Below, in pieces: positions 16,743 through 25,911 of a stretch of DNA of 64,000 nt (positions within the stretch are counted from its first letter, which is position 1; each line of letters opens with the position of its first letter). The notes beneath the pieces are model-generated. The model ran no database searches, was not told the DNA's origin, and saw only the letters and a list, made by a program, of their open reading frames with translations. Location: NCBI GenBank assembly GCA_036493475.1, contig DASXPS010000010.1:1-64000 (forward strand), written 5' to 3'. Position numbers and translations under genes: made by a program. Source of the DNA: Sporichthyaceae bacterium (GTDB taxonomy: Bacteria > Actinomycetota > Actinomycetes > Sporichthyales > Sporichthyaceae).

Positions 16743-17414
16743 GTGGTGCGGGGCACCATCCACAATCGATTCACGACGATCGCGCTGGGCATCGGGACGG
16801 CGGTGGCCTCGCTGGCCTGCGTCCTGGCGGGCCCGGCGACCGCGCAGGCCGACAATGCACCCACCGCCGCGGCGGGCGGCCCATTGTTCGTCTCCACCGA
16901 CGCGCTGCCGCAGGGCGCGCGGTTCGGCTCCTGGCACGGCGGCGCGGCGATCACCGGCGTGCCCGGCCGGGCCCCGTTCTGCCTGGGCGGGAAGTTCGAT
17001 CCCGGTCACACCAAGTACCGGACCTACTCCGCGTCGCCCAAGGTGAACGCGCAGGAGTACATCAGCGTGATGCCGAGCGAGGCCGCGGCGAGTGCCCTGA
17101 TCAGCAAGCTGGGTGCGCAACTGCAGGATTGCTACCGCAACTGGCTCGCCATGGACATCAAGGCGTACCACGACCACAAGCGCAGTGCGAGCTGGGAGAA
17201 GTACGCCTCGGACACCCCGGGCGGGATGACCGTCTACGGCGTGTTCACGGTGCCGCCGAAGGGCTATGACCCGGCCACCCACATGTACGCGGTGGGCCGA
17301 GAGGGCAGCACCGTGCTGCTGATGCACATGTCGATCGTCGGCGGCCGGGACAGCGCACCGGTGACTTCGTTCACCAAGGCCGCGGACACCGCGCTGCAGG
17401 TTATGTACCCCTGA
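16743..17414 (+). CDS. secreted protein of unknown function
   Basis: A 223-residue exported protein. The signal peptide is clear: basic RGTIHNRF, hydrophobic core ALGIGTAVASLACVLAGPA, cleavage near ATAQA-DNA. The mature part of about 185 residues has no motif I recognise; it contains FGSWHGGAAITGVPGRAPFCLGG, a regular acidic/basic middle and VYGVFTVPPKGYDPATHMYA. Two Cys in the mature part could form a disulfide. AGGAGG at 16732-16737 supports GTG 16743 (or 16746) as start. It lies 45 bases upstream of hemL but a hairpin separates them. Confidence 0.72.
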   Translation: MVRGTIHNRFTTIALGIGTAVASLACVLAGPATAQADNAPTAAAGGPLFVSTDALPQGARFGSWHGGAAITGVPGRAPFCLGGKFDPGHTKYRTYSASPKVNAQEYISVMPSEAAASALISKLGAQLQDCYRNWLAMDIKAYHDHKRSASWEKYASDTPGGMTVYGVFTVPPKGYDPATHMYAVGREGSTVLLMHMSIVGGRDSAPVTSFTKAADTALQVMYP

Positions 17415-17427
17415 CGGGACCGGTCAG
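17411..17427 (+). terminator. imperfect hairpin after the secreted protein gene
   Basis: CTGAC...GTCAG arms with inner GG/CC pairs; the left arm includes the TGA stop codon of the upstream gene. A short terminator-like stem without a U-tract. Confidence 0.3.
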
Positions 17428-17458
17428 AGCATCCCGCGCGGTTTGAGACCATGGAGGG

Positions 17459-18763
17459 GTGAATCCCTCCGTTCCGGCACGTTCCGCGGCCCTGTTCGAC
17501 CGGGCCCGGGCGGTCACGCCCGGCGGGGTGAACTCTCCGGTGCGCGCGTTCGGTGCGGTGGGCGGCACCCCGCGGTTCATGGCGTCCGGACGCGGTGCGT
17601 ACCTGACCGACGTGGACGGCCGGTCCTACGTCGACTTGGTCTGCTCCTGGGGTCCGCTGATCCTGGGCCACGCCCACCCCGCGGTGGTCGCCGCGGCTAC
17701 CGCCGCGGCCGCGGCCGGATCATCCTTCGGTGCGCCCACGGTCGGTGAGGTCGAACTCGCCGAGGAGATCGTGGCGCGGGTGCCGATCGTCGAGCAGGTG
17801 CGCCTGGTGTCCTCCGGCACCGAGGCCACCATGTCCGCGCTGCGGCTGGCCCGCGGCGTCACCGGCCGAGCGGCAGTGATCAAGTTCGCCGGCTGCTATC
17901 ACGGTCACGTCGATGCGTTGCTGGCCGCGGCCGGTTCCGGGGTGGCGACCTTTGCCCTGCCGGACACCGGCGGCGTCACCGGTGCCGCGGTCGCGGACAC
18001 CATCGTGCTGCCCTACAACGACCTGGACGCGGTCGCCGCGGCCTTCGCGGCCAACCCCGAGGGCATCGCCGCGCTGATCACCGAGGCGGCGCCGGGCAAC
18101 ATGGGGGTGGTCCCGCCCCGGCCCGGCTTCACCGCGGGGCTGGCGCGGCTGTGCCGGCAGTACGGGGCGCTGTTGATCTCCGATGAGGTGATGACCGGGT
18201 TCCGGGCCGGCCCGCAGGGCTGGTTCGGGGTCGAGGGCATCGCCCCGGACCTGATCACGTTCGGCAAGGTGATGGGCGGCGGCTACCCGGCCGCGGCGTT
18301 CGGCGGTCGGGCCGAGCTGATGTCCGCGCTGGCCCCGACCGGCCCGGTCTACCAGGCGGGCACGCTGTCCGGGAACCCGGTTGCAGTGGCCGCGGGCCTG
18401 GCTACGTTGCGTGGCTGCACCCCGGACGTGTACGACCACCTGGCCAAGGCGGGCGAGGTGATCGCGGGAGCCGCCGCCGAGGCGTTGACGGCGGCCGGTG
18501 TCGAGCATCGGGTGCAGTTCGCCGGAACCATGTTCTCCGTGTTCTTCACCGACGCCCCGGTGCGCGACTACGCGGCGGCCCGCACGCAACGGCTGGACCG
18601 CTACGCCGCGTTCTTCCACGCCATGCTCGATCACGGCGTGTACCTGCCGCCCTCGGCGTTCGAGGCCTGGTTCCTCTCCGCCGCGCACGACGCGGAGGCC
18701 GTGGGCCGGGTGCTGGACGCGCTGCCGCACGCCGCCCGGGCCGCCGCGGAGGTGGGCGCGTGA
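17459..18763 (+). CDS. hemL: glutamate-1-semialdehyde 2,1-aminomutase
   Basis: A 434-residue PLP enzyme that moves the amino group of glutamate-1-semialdehyde to give 5-aminolevulinate, the step after HemA. Signatures: the start [64 protein letters not shown] and the PLP Lys in [21 protein letters not shown] start after GGAGGG. The stop overlaps the next start (GTGA). Its separation from the rex-hem operon is typical for actinobacteria (Rv0524, SCO4469). It heads the transcript that continues into cytochrome c maturation genes. Confidence 0.97.
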   Translation: MNPSVPARSAALFDRARAVTPGGVNSPVRAFGAVGGTPRFMASGRGAYLTDVDGRSYVDLVCSWGPLILGHAHPAVVAAATAAAAAGSSFGAPTVGEVELAEEIVARVPIVEQVRLVSSGTEATMSALRLARGVTGRAAVIKFAGCYHGHVDALLAAAGSGVATFALPDTGGVTGAAVADTIVLPYNDLDAVAAAFAANPEGIAALITEAAPGNMGVVPPRPGFTAGLARLCRQYGALLISDEVMTGFRAGPQGWFGVEGIAPDLITFGKVMGGGYPAAAFGGRAELMSALAPTGPVYQAGTLSGNPVAVAAGLATLRGCTPDVYDHLAKAGEVIAGAAAEALTAAGVEHRVQFAGTMFSVFFTDAPVRDYAAARTQRLDRYAAFFHAMLDHGVYLPPSAFEAWFLSAAHDAEAVGRVLDALPHAARAAAEVGA

Positions 18764-19404
18764 CCACGCCGGTGACGCTGGTGCACGTGGTGCGCCATGG
18801 CGAGGTGCACAACCCGCAGAAGGTCCTGTACGGGCGGCTGCCCGGCTACCACCTCTCCGAACTCGGCCTGAAGATGGCCGAGCGGGTGGCGGAGTCCTTG
18901 GCCGGCCGCGACATCACCGCGGTGGTGTCCTCGCCGTTGGAGCGCGCCCTGGAGACCGCCGCGCCTCTCACGGCGGCCTTCGACCTGGAGATCTCGACCG
19001 ATTCCCGGCTGATCGAGGCCGCCAACCACTTCGAGGGCAAGACCTTCGGCGTGGGTGACGGGTCGCTGACCCGTCCGGCGCACTGGCCCTACCTGGTCAA
19101 TCCGTTCCGGCCGTCCTGGGGCGAACCGTACGAGAAGCTGGCCGCCCGGATGTTGGCCGCGGTCCAGGCCGCGCGTGGCCGGGCCGTCGGGCACGAGGCG
19201 GTGTGCGTCTCCCACCAACTGCCGATCTGGATCCTGCGTTCGCGCATCGAGGGCCGACACCTCTGGCACGACCCGCGCAAGCGGCAGTGCAACCTGGCCA
19301 GCATCACCACCATCCGCTTCGAGGGCGACCGCGTCCGCTCGCTGACCTATCGCGAACCGGCCGTCGACCTGGTGCCGCGCAAAGCCGGACCTCCGGGAGC
19401 CTGA
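18760..19404 (+). CDS. histidine phosphatase family protein
   Basis: A 214-residue phosphoglycerate-mutase-like phosphatase. The catalytic His is in [12 protein letters not shown] near the N-terminus, with the acid/base region [14 protein letters not shown] and the second His in [12 protein letters not shown]. Orthologs (Rv0525 type) always sit between hemL and the cytochrome c maturation genes, yet their substrate is unknown. It overlaps both neighbours: GTGA with hemL and ATGA with ccdA, so it is tightly coupled in translation. Confidence 0.88.
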   Translation: MTTPVTLVHVVRHGEVHNPQKVLYGRLPGYHLSELGLKMAERVAESLAGRDITAVVSSPLERALETAAPLTAAFDLEISTDSRLIEAANHFEGKTFGVGDGSLTRPAHWPYLVNPFRPSWGEPYEKLAARMLAAVQAARGRAVGHEAVCVSHQLPIWILRSRIEGRHLWHDPRKRQCNLASITTIRFEGDRVRSLTYREPAVDLVPRKAGPPGA

Positions 19405-20183
19405 TGTTCGCCGTGCACACCTCCGGGACGCTGTCCCGACAGATCACCTCCGGCTCGTTGCTGGTGGCGATGCCGGTGGCGTTGCTGGCCGGGCTGGTGT
19501 CCTTCCTCTCCCCGTGCGTGCTGCCGTTGGTGCCCGGCTACCTGTCCTACGTGACCGGACTGGCCGGGGAGGATCTCGGCAGTGCCGATCAGGATGGGCG
19601 GCGGCGCGGTCGCATCTTGGCGGGCACCACGTTGTTCGTGCTCGGCTTCGCCGCGGTGTTCGTCTCGTTCGGCGCTGCCTTCGGCTACGTCGGGTCGCAC
19701 TTGGTCGCGCATACCGACGCGGTGGACCGGGTGCTCGGGGTGATCACGATCCTGCTCGGGCTGAGCTTCCTCGGCCTGCTGCCAGGCACCGGTCGGGAGT
19801 TCCGGCTGCTGCACCGCGCGCCCGCCGCGGGCCTGTGGGCGGCGCCGGTGCTCGGCGTGCTGTTCGGCGTGGGCTGGTCGCCGTGCATCGGGCCGACGCT
19901 GGGTGCGGTGCAGGCCCTGGCCTTCAACTCGGCCAGCGCGGGTCGGGGAGCGCTGCTCACCTTCGTCTACAGCCTCGGGTTGGGGCTGCCGTTCATCGCG
20001 GTGGCGCTGGGCCTGCGTCGTGCGCTGGGCGCGATCGGTTGGGTGCGCGCACACCACCGGGTGGTCATGCGCACCGGCGGCGCCATGCTCTGCCTGCTCG
20101 GCGTGCTGCTGGTCACCGGGGTCTGGGAGACCGTGTCCGTGCACCTGCGCATCTGGAGCTCCGGCTTCGAGACGGCGATCTGA
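19404..20183 (+). CDS. ccdA: cytochrome c biogenesis protein CcdA
   Basis: A 259-residue integral membrane thiol-disulfide carrier of the DsbD/CcdA family with about six transmembrane helices. The two redox Cys are visible in SFLSPCVLPLVPGYLSY and GWSPCIGPTLGAV. It passes electrons from cytoplasmic thioredoxin to extracytoplasmic apocytochrome c thiols, normally via ResA. ATG 19404 was chosen because it overlaps the preceding stop; the frame is open further upstream only inside the phosphatase gene. The thioredoxin-like ResA gene usually found just before ccdA is absent here. Confidence 0.95.
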   Translation: MFAVHTSGTLSRQITSGSLLVAMPVALLAGLVSFLSPCVLPLVPGYLSYVTGLAGEDLGSADQDGRRRGRILAGTTLFVLGFAAVFVSFGAAFGYVGSHLVAHTDAVDRVLGVITILLGLSFLGLLPGTGREFRLLHRAPAAGLWAAPVLGVLFGVGWSPCIGPTLGAVQALAFNSASAGRGALLTFVYSLGLGLPFIAVALGLRRALGAIGWVRAHHRVVMRTGGAMLCLLGVLLVTGVWETVSVHLRIWSSGFETAI

Positions 20184-20188
20184 GCGCC

Positions 20189-21799
20189 ATGGTCGTCGAC
20201 ACTCGCATCTCCGAGGAGCCGGTCGCGGTACCCCCGCCACTGGGTCCGCTGGCCACCGCGCGCTGGGCCTGGCGCCAGCTCACCTCGATGCGCACCGCGC
20301 TGATCCTGCTGTTCCTGCTCGCCGTCGCGGCCATTCCCGGTTCACTGATCCCGCAACGGCCGGTGGACCCGATCACGGTCGGCCAGTTCCACGCCCGGCA
20401 CCCCGGTCTGTCCCGGTGGTACGACCGGGGATCGCTGTTCGACGTTTTCACCTCGCCGTGGTTCTCCGCGATCTACCTGCTGTTGATGATCTCGCTGATC
20501 GGCTGCGTGGTGCCGCGATCCAAGGTGTACCTCACCGCGGTCCGTGCCCGGCCACCGGCCGCGCCCCGCTACCTGGACCGATTGCCGGAGAATGCCAGAC
20601 TGGACAGCAATCTGACGGTTGATCAGGTACTTGAGGCGAGCGTGACGGCGTTGCGCCGTCGACGCTTCCGGGTGGACCGGGTCGACGGCACGGTGTGCGC
20701 GGAACGCGGGTATCTGCGCGACACCGGCAACCTGGTCTTCCATCTGTCCCTGGTGGTGGTGCTGGTCGGCGTCGCCTACGGGCATCTGTACGGGTTCAAG
20801 GGCAGTGCGTTGGTGGTCGAGGGGGAGGGGTTCGCCAACACCGTCACCCAGTACGACAATGTGCACGCCGGCGCCCGCTACGACACCGACCAGCTGCCCC
20901 CGTTCGCGCTGAAACTGGACTCGTTTCACGCCACCTACCAGTCCGAGGGACAACAGATGGGCGCCGCCCGGTCGTTCTCCGCGGACGTGGACTACACGCC
21001 CGCGCCGGGCCAGCCCGCCGAGCGCCGGTTGATCAAGGTGAACCACCCGCTGCATGCCGGGGGCACCAAGGTGTACCTCGGCCCGCACGGCTACGCGCCG
21101 GTGGTCACCGTCAAGGACGGCAAGGGTGCCACTGTGTTCTCCGGGCCGGTGCCCTTCCTGCCCGAGGATCCGGTCGGGCTCACCTCCCGCGGTGTGGTCA
21201 AGGTGCCCGACGCCCAACCCAGCCAGCTGGGCTTCCAGGGCTTCTTCCTGCCCACAGCCGCGACGGACACTGTGCGCGGCCTGTTCTCGCTGTTCCCGGC
21301 GCCGAAGAATCCGCGGCTGGTGCTCAACGCGTGGACGGGTGATCTCGGTCTGGACGACGGCGTCCCGCAGTCGGTGTACCGGTTGAACACCGAACACATG
21401 GCCCAGGTGCACCAGGCGGCGGCCGCGGGCGCCCCACCGTTCACGGCGGCGCTGGCCACGGGGGAGACGATGACGCTGCCGGGCGGGCTGGGCAGCCTGA
21501 CGTTCGATGGCTACCGGCAGTGGGTGGTGTTGCAACTGGCTGACGACCCCGGCCGCGGGTTGACCCTGCTCGGCGCGGTGTTGGCCGTGCTGGGCCTGCT
21601 CGGTTCGCTGTTCGTGCGGCCCCGCCGATTGTGGGTGCGCGCAACCCCCGACGGGGCCGGGCGTACCGTGGTCGACGTCGGTGCGCTGGCCCGCAGTGAC
21701 GGCCCGGACCTGGCCGCGGACGTCGCCGGGGTGTTGGACGCCGTGCACGCGGGCCCGCCCGCTCACCGCGACATTGCTCAGCGTGGGAACGAGGAGTAG
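20189..21799 (+). CDS. resB: cytochrome c biogenesis protein ResB
   Basis: A 536-residue subunit of the system II heme-attachment complex. Three N-terminal membrane helices are visible (LILLFLLAVAAIPGSLIPQ; WFSAIYLLLMISLIGCVVP; LVFHLSLVVVLVGVAYGHLY), followed by a large extracytoplasmic domain, a fourth helix near residue 455 (LTLLGAVLAVLGLLGSLFV) and a cytoplasmic tail. ResB and CcsB together move heme across the membrane and link it to CXXCH motifs. ATG 20189 follows the ccdA stop by 5 bases; ccsB follows by 3. Confidence 0.94.
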   Translation: MVVDTRISEEPVAVPPPLGPLATARWAWRQLTSMRTALILLFLLAVAAIPGSLIPQRPVDPITVGQFHARHPGLSRWYDRGSLFDVFTSPWFSAIYLLLMISLIGCVVPRSKVYLTAVRARPPAAPRYLDRLPENARLDSNLTVDQVLEASVTALRRRRFRVDRVDGTVCAERGYLRDTGNLVFHLSLVVVLVGVAYGHLYGFKGSALVVEGEGFANTVTQYDNVHAGARYDTDQLPPFALKLDSFHATYQSEGQQMGAARSFSADVDYTPAPGQPAERRLIKVNHPLHAGGTKVYLGPHGYAPVVTVKDGKGATVFSGPVPFLPEDPVGLTSRGVVKVPDAQPSQLGFQGFFLPTAATDTVRGLFSLFPAPKNPRLVLNAWTGDLGLDDGVPQSVYRLNTEHMAQVHQAAAAGAPPFTAALATGETMTLPGGLGSLTFDGYRQWVVLQLADDPGRGLTLLGAVLAVLGLLGSLFVRPRRLWVRATPDGAGRTVVDVGALARSDGPDLAADVAGVLDAVHAGPPAHRDIAQRGNEE

Positions 21800-21802
21800 C
21801 CC

Positions 21803-22801
21803 GTGCACGTGCACCACAACCTCGCGCACCTCAGCGACCGCTTCATCCACTTCTCGCTGTTCGTCTACGCGCTGGCGATGTTCGCGCTGTGCGCGGAATG
21901 GGCCTTCGACTCCCGGCGGTTCGCAACGGCGCCGGCCGCCGTGCCCGCGGCCCAACTCGTCGGGGTGGGCGCCCGTGGGGTGGACGCATCCGTCGCGCCG
22001 CCGGCCGCTCCGATCCGGCCGTCCCGAACCGAGACCGAGCGCGCGGAACGGTTCGGGCGCATCGGGATCTCGTTGACCACGCTGGGCTTCGGACTGCACT
22101 TCGCCGGCGTGCTCTGCCGCGGCCTGGCCGTACAGCGGGTGCCCTGGGGAAACATGTACGAGTTCTCCACCGCGGCGGCACTCGCCGCCGTGGGGGTGTT
22201 CCTGGTGCTGACCCGCCTCTACGACGTGCGCTGGCTCGGCGTATTCGTGATCGCCCCGGTGCTGCTCACCATGGGCCTTGCGGTCACCGTGCTCTACACC
22301 GACGCCGAGCAACTGCAGCCCGCACTGCAGTCCTACTGGTTGGTGATCCATGTGGTCGCCGCGGTCACCTCGGCCGGGGTGTTCACCGTGGGCGCGGCGG
22401 TCAGCGTGCTGTACCTGATCGTGGACCGCGCCGAGCGGCGCGCGGTGATGGGACGCGCTGTTAGCGGGCGGTTGGCCGAGCGGTTGCCCAGCGCGGCCGC
22501 GCTGGACCGGTTGGCCTACCGGATCCACGCGTTCGTGTTCCCGCTGTGGACGTTCGCGGTGATCGCCGGCGCGATCTGGGCGGAAAGTGCCTGGGGCCGG
22601 TACTGGGGCTGGGACCCCAAGGAGACCTGGGCATTCATCACCTGGGTGGTCTACGCCGCGTACCTACACGCGCGGGCCACCGCGGGTTGGAAGGGCCGTC
22701 GCGCCGCGGCGATCGCGCTGACCGGCTTCGGCTGCTTCCTGTTCAACTACTTCGTGATCAACCTCGTGGTCACCGGGTTGCACAGTTACGCCGGGACCTG
22801 A
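21803..22801 (+). CDS. ccsB: cytochrome c synthase subunit CcsB/CcsA
   Basis: A 332-residue polytopic heme handling protein. The tryptophan-rich WWD heme-binding motif is seen as WGRYWGWDPKETWAFITW, and flanking His residues lie in FGLHFAGVL, VIHVVAAVTSAG and GLHSYAGT. About eight membrane helices; a 70-residue Ala/Pro-rich cytoplasmic insert lies after the first. GTG 21803 was chosen by spacing (3 bases after resB). With ResB it forms the cytochrome c synthetase. The presence of this set implies membrane-bound c-type cytochromes such as the bcc complex. Confidence 0.94.
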   Translation: MHVHHNLAHLSDRFIHFSLFVYALAMFALCAEWAFDSRRFATAPAAVPAAQLVGVGARGVDASVAPPAAPIRPSRTETERAERFGRIGISLTTLGFGLHFAGVLCRGLAVQRVPWGNMYEFSTAAALAAVGVFLVLTRLYDVRWLGVFVIAPVLLTMGLAVTVLYTDAEQLQPALQSYWLVIHVVAAVTSAGVFTVGAAVSVLYLIVDRAERRAVMGRAVSGRLAERLPSAAALDRLAYRIHAFVFPLWTFAVIAGAIWAESAWGRYWGWDPKETWAFITWVVYAAYLHARATAGWKGRRAAAIALTGFGCFLFNYFVINLVVTGLHSYAGT

Positions 22802-22805
22802 CCGT

Positions 22806-23144
22806 TCAGTCGCGGGCGGTTTGCTCGCCGTCGGTGTCCGGGCCGGGTTCGCCGCGCAGCCGACGCTGCAGGTCGAGGCGGGCCTCGATATGCCGCATGA
22901 ACTCGGGATCGTCGTCGGGCGCCGGGGCCGCGACCCTTGCCGGACGCGGCCGCTCCGGCGCCGGAGTGGCGACCTTGGGCCGACCCAACCAGAACCAGGC
23001 CAACGGACCGAACGCGAAGACCAGCGCGATCAGCAGCGCCCACACCGGCCGTGGCAACTGGCGCACATGCTTGGGGTCCGCCTGCGCCACCTCGACCAGC
23101 GCCCACACCATCACGACCACGCCGAGGAGCAGCAGTATGGCCAT
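22806..23144 (-). CDS. PLDc_N-domain small membrane protein
   Basis: A 112-residue protein with two N-terminal transmembrane helices (AILLLLGVVVMVWALVEVA; VWALLIALVFAFGPLAWFWLG), which match the PLDc_N (phospholipase D nuclease N-terminal) domain that occurs alone in many actinobacteria. The C-terminal half is a charged cytoplasmic tail with DPEFMRHIEARLDLQRRLRG, a probable helix. ATG 23144 is supported by GGAAGGAGT upstream on its strand; the longer frame to 23273 is rejected. The function of stand-alone PLDc_N proteins is unknown. It converges with ccsB. Confidence 0.78.
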   Translation of the reverse strand: MAILLLLGVVVMVWALVEVAQADPKHVRQLPRPVWALLIALVFAFGPLAWFWLGRPKVATPAPERPRPARVAAPAPDDDPEFMRHIEARLDLQRRLRGEPGPDTDGEQTARD

Positions 23145-23271
23145 GCCACTCCTTCCGGTCGTTCTCCGCGGTTGGCGCAGAACTCCAGAATAGTGCCCGC
23201 CGGCCGCTGATCCGGGGCGTATCCGACGGCCGGCGCCCCGGTCGGCACCCAGATCCGGGCGTCGTGCTTTC

Positions 23272-23574
23272 ATGGGCCGCGTGCAGTTGCCTCCCGCCGT
23301 GTCCTACTCGATCCGCCGGATCGCCCTGTTCCTGGCCACGTTGGCGTTGGCTGCGGCCAGCCTGCGTGGAGTAAATTTCTTTGCGGTGATTCTGGTCGCC
23401 ACGCTCGTGTCCGGTGTGCTCAGTTATGTCCTGTTATCCGGGCCGCGGGAGCAGATGGCCAGGTCAGTGTCAGGTCGGGTGGGCCGACTCAGCGCCCGGA
23501 TTGATGCTTCCGCCGCCCGTGAGGACGCCGCGCTGGATGCGCCCGAAGCGGCCCGGCCGGCCCCCGAGCAGTAA
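23272..23574 (+). CDS. DUF4229 membrane protein
   Basis: A 100-residue protein with two closely spaced membrane helices (RIALFLATLALAAASLRGVN; FFAVILVATLVSGVLSYVLL) and a basic/acidic C-terminal tail (GRLSARIDASAAREDAALDA). This is the DUF4229 pattern, commonly next to menaquinone or cytochrome c genes in actinobacteria. ATG 23272 or GTG 23281 could start it; neither has a strong ribosome site. Function unknown. Confidence 0.75.
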   Translation: MGRVQLPPAVSYSIRRIALFLATLALAAASLRGVNFFAVILVATLVSGVLSYVLLSGPREQMARSVSGRVGRLSARIDASAAREDAALDAPEAARPAPEQ

Positions 23575-23755
23575 ACCGTTCGGCGCAATCTAATTCCCCT
23601 TTCACCGGTTCGGGGCGAATTCTGCATTGTGACCACACGCCCGAAGTGCGCGAGTTAGCGTGCTGGTGAGGTGGGCCGCCCGGCCGAGCCGGGGCAAACA
23701 GCGTCAATGGCCCGGCATAGCCGGGACAGCACGGTCAACGTCATAGGGGGACGTC

Positions 23756-24985
23756 GTGGGTGGTAACGGACCGAGCTCGCGGATCACGCCCGAGCTCAAT
23801 CTTTGGGCTCAGGCGGTCCGCGGGTCGATGCGCAGCCTGAAGCGGCGCCGCGAGATGGGCTACCGGCATGGGTCCGGTTGGGCCGCCGCCGAGCCGCACT
23901 ACTACGAAGCCCGGGGCATGGCCGCGCCGGAGGGTGGCGTACCGGCCGTGCACATCCCGGCGCAGACCACGGCGGCCACCGCCTACCGGGTGCCCAAGCG
24001 TGCGGCGGGCGCGGCCTTTCTGGCCCGTCGGCGCACCGCGCTGACCGTGGTGGGCATCGTGGCCGGTGCCAGTGTCCCCGCATTCGCGCTGGTCGCCGCG
24101 CTGACCGCACCGTCCATGCACGCCGGTGACCTGAACAACGTCACCGCCGACGGCCCGTCGGTGAGCGTCCCGGCGCAGGGCGCCCGGGCCGACCAGCAGC
24201 CGGCCGTCACCACCCAGGATTCCGACGCCGCGCAGCAGGCAGCCGAGGTTGCCGCCGCTCAGCAGGCCGCCGACCAGCAGGCCGCCGACCAGCAGGCCGC
24301 GGCTGAGCAGGCCGCCGCCCGGGCGGCCTCGGAGGCGACCCGCTCCACCTCCGCCGCCGACCCGGCCGCCGTGGCCCCGGCCGCGCCCATGCAGCACAGC
24401 GCGCCGGCGCAGCACGCCGCAACCACGCCCAAGCACGTGATCACCAAGGCACCCGCGCACCCCGCCGCGCCCACGGTGCACAGCGAGCCGAGCAGGCCGA
24501 CCAGGCCCGCGCGGTCGGACCAGCACGGTTCCCGGTCCGACGCCTCGCAGCACAGCTCGCACAGCTCGCACGCCTCGCATCACCCGAGCGTGCCCGCCAC
24601 CTCTACCGGCGGGGCCACCTTCACCGGCACCGCGCCGTCCGCGCCCACATCCCCGACCACCCCGAGCGGGCCGTCGGTGACCCAGGACCCGGCCGACCCG
24701 GGGAACAACTCCTCTCCCCAGGACCCGGCGCAGGACCCGTCGAACCCGGACTACGGCGCGGACAACCCGTCGGCGCCCGCCCCGGCCACCCCCCAGCAGC
24801 CGGTGTCCGACCCGGCCACTCCGGCCGCTCCGGCCGCTCCGTCCGCGCCCGCGGCGCAGCCGGTCACCCAGCCGCCGGTCGCCACCAAGCACAGCGGCGA
24901 GCGGTTCGAGCCGCGGGACACCGAGCCCTCGATGCACTCGGACTCGCACGACAGCGGTGACCCGTCGCAGCCCACCAACGGCTGA
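23756..24985 (+). CDS. Pro/Ala/Ser-rich single-pass surface protein
   Basis: A 409-residue protein I do not recognise. The cytoplasmic N-terminal 90 residues are basic (SSRITPELNLWAQAVRGSM, RSLKRRREMGYRHG). A membrane segment follows (ALTVVGIVAGASVPAFALVA). The remainder is low complexity: an Ala/Gln heptad-like stretch (AADQQAADQQAAAEQAAA) that may be a coiled coil and is encoded by 15-base tandem repeats near 24260-24330, a Ser/His patch (SSHSSHASHHPS), then a Pro/Ser/Thr tail probably spanning the cell wall. GTG 23756 follows AGGGGGA. Similar N-termini occur in actinobacterial cell-wall proteins, but no function can be assigned. It converges with menA 4 bases away. Confidence 0.65.
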   Translation: MGGNGPSSRITPELNLWAQAVRGSMRSLKRRREMGYRHGSGWAAAEPHYYEARGMAAPEGGVPAVHIPAQTTAATAYRVPKRAAGAAFLARRRTALTVVGIVAGASVPAFALVAALTAPSMHAGDLNNVTADGPSVSVPAQGARADQQPAVTTQDSDAAQQAAEVAAAQQAADQQAADQQAAAEQAAARAASEATRSTSAADPAAVAPAAPMQHSAPAQHAATTPKHVITKAPAHPAAPTVHSEPSRPTRPARSDQHGSRSDASQHSSHSSHASHHPSVPATSTGGATFTGTAPSAPTSPTTPSGPSVTQDPADPGNNSSPQDPAQDPSNPDYGADNPSAPAPATPQQPVSDPATPAAPAAPSAPAAQPVTQPPVATKHSGERFEPRDTEPSMHSDSHDSGDPSQPTNG

Positions 24986-24989
24986 GGAA

Positions 24990-25862
24990 TCAACGGGAGA
25001 AAGACAGAGCCAGCGCGAGCAGCAGCCCGTAACTGAGTTGCGCGCGCGCCGTCCCGGCCAACGCCGGGATCAGATCACGACTGTGCGCCCCGCCGGTGAC
25101 CGCGAGCACCGGCGGGCGCGCTGCTGGTAGGGCCAGTAACGCCAGCGCGGCCCATGGATGGCGGGGCAGCAGGGCCAGGACCACCGCGAACGGCAGCAGC
25201 AACAGCGCCACGAACAGCGTGCGGGTGCGCCGATCGCCGAGCACCACCGCCAGGGTCTTCTTGCCCACCTTGGCGTCGCCGGGCGCGTCACGCAGGTTGT
25301 TCACCACCAGCAGCGCGCAAGCGAGCATGCCGACCGGCACCGCCACCACCACCGACAACGCGGTGAGCTCCCCGAGCTGGGCGTACGTGGTGCCGAGCAC
25401 GGCGACCAAGCCGAAGAACACGAAAACCGACAGCTCACCGAGCGCCCGGTAGCCATACGGCTTGCTGCCGCCGGTGTACCCCCAGGCCGCCGCCACCGCG
25501 GCGATGCCGACTCCGAGCAGCCACCAGGAGCTGGTGGCCGCCAGCACCAACCCGGCAATCCCGCCGACCCCGAACGCGGCGAAGGCGGCCGCCTTGACCT
25601 GCCCCGGCGGGGCCAGCTTGCCGCCGACCAACCGGGCCGGACCAACCCGCAGCTCGTCGGTGCCGCGCACCCCGTCGGAGTAGTCGTTGGCGTAGTTCAC
25701 CCCCACCTGCATGGCCAGCGAGACCACCAGCGCCAGCAGCGCCTTCCACCACACCGCGCCGTGGGCCTCGGCAGCCGCCCCGGTGCCCACCGCCACCGGG
25801 GCCACCGCGGCCGGCAGCGTGCGCGGCCGGGCACCGGCCCGCCATTGCCCGCAGGTCGCCAT
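24990..25862 (-). CDS. menA: 1,4-dihydroxy-2-naphthoate polyprenyltransferase
   Basis: A 290-residue UbiA-family prenyltransferase with eight to nine membrane helices. The Asp-rich prenyl-diphosphate motif is NYANDYSDGVRGTDE (NDxxD). It attaches the isoprenoid tail to dihydroxynaphthoate, the membrane step of menaquinone synthesis. ATG 25862 (MATCGQWRAGARPRTLPAAV) fits the family start; the frame continues to 25958 across the divergent stress-protein promoter. Other men genes follow within 3.6 kb. Confidence 0.95.
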   Translation of the reverse strand: MATCGQWRAGARPRTLPAAVAPVAVGTGAAAEAHGAVWWKALLALVVSLAMQVGVNYANDYSDGVRGTDELRVGPARLVGGKLAPPGQVKAAAFAAFGVGGIAGLVLAATSSWWLLGVGIAAVAAAWGYTGGSKPYGYRALGELSVFVFFGLVAVLGTTYAQLGELTALSVVVAVPVGMLACALLVVNNLRDAPGDAKVGKKTLAVVLGDRRTRTLFVALLLLPFAVVLALLPRHPWAALALLALPAARPPVLAVTGGAHSRDLIPALAGTARAQLSYGLLLALALSFSR

Positions 25863-25911
25863 GGTGCCAGTGTTCCAGGGGGCTTCGGCGCCTGGAACTG
25901 GAGGGATTCGG

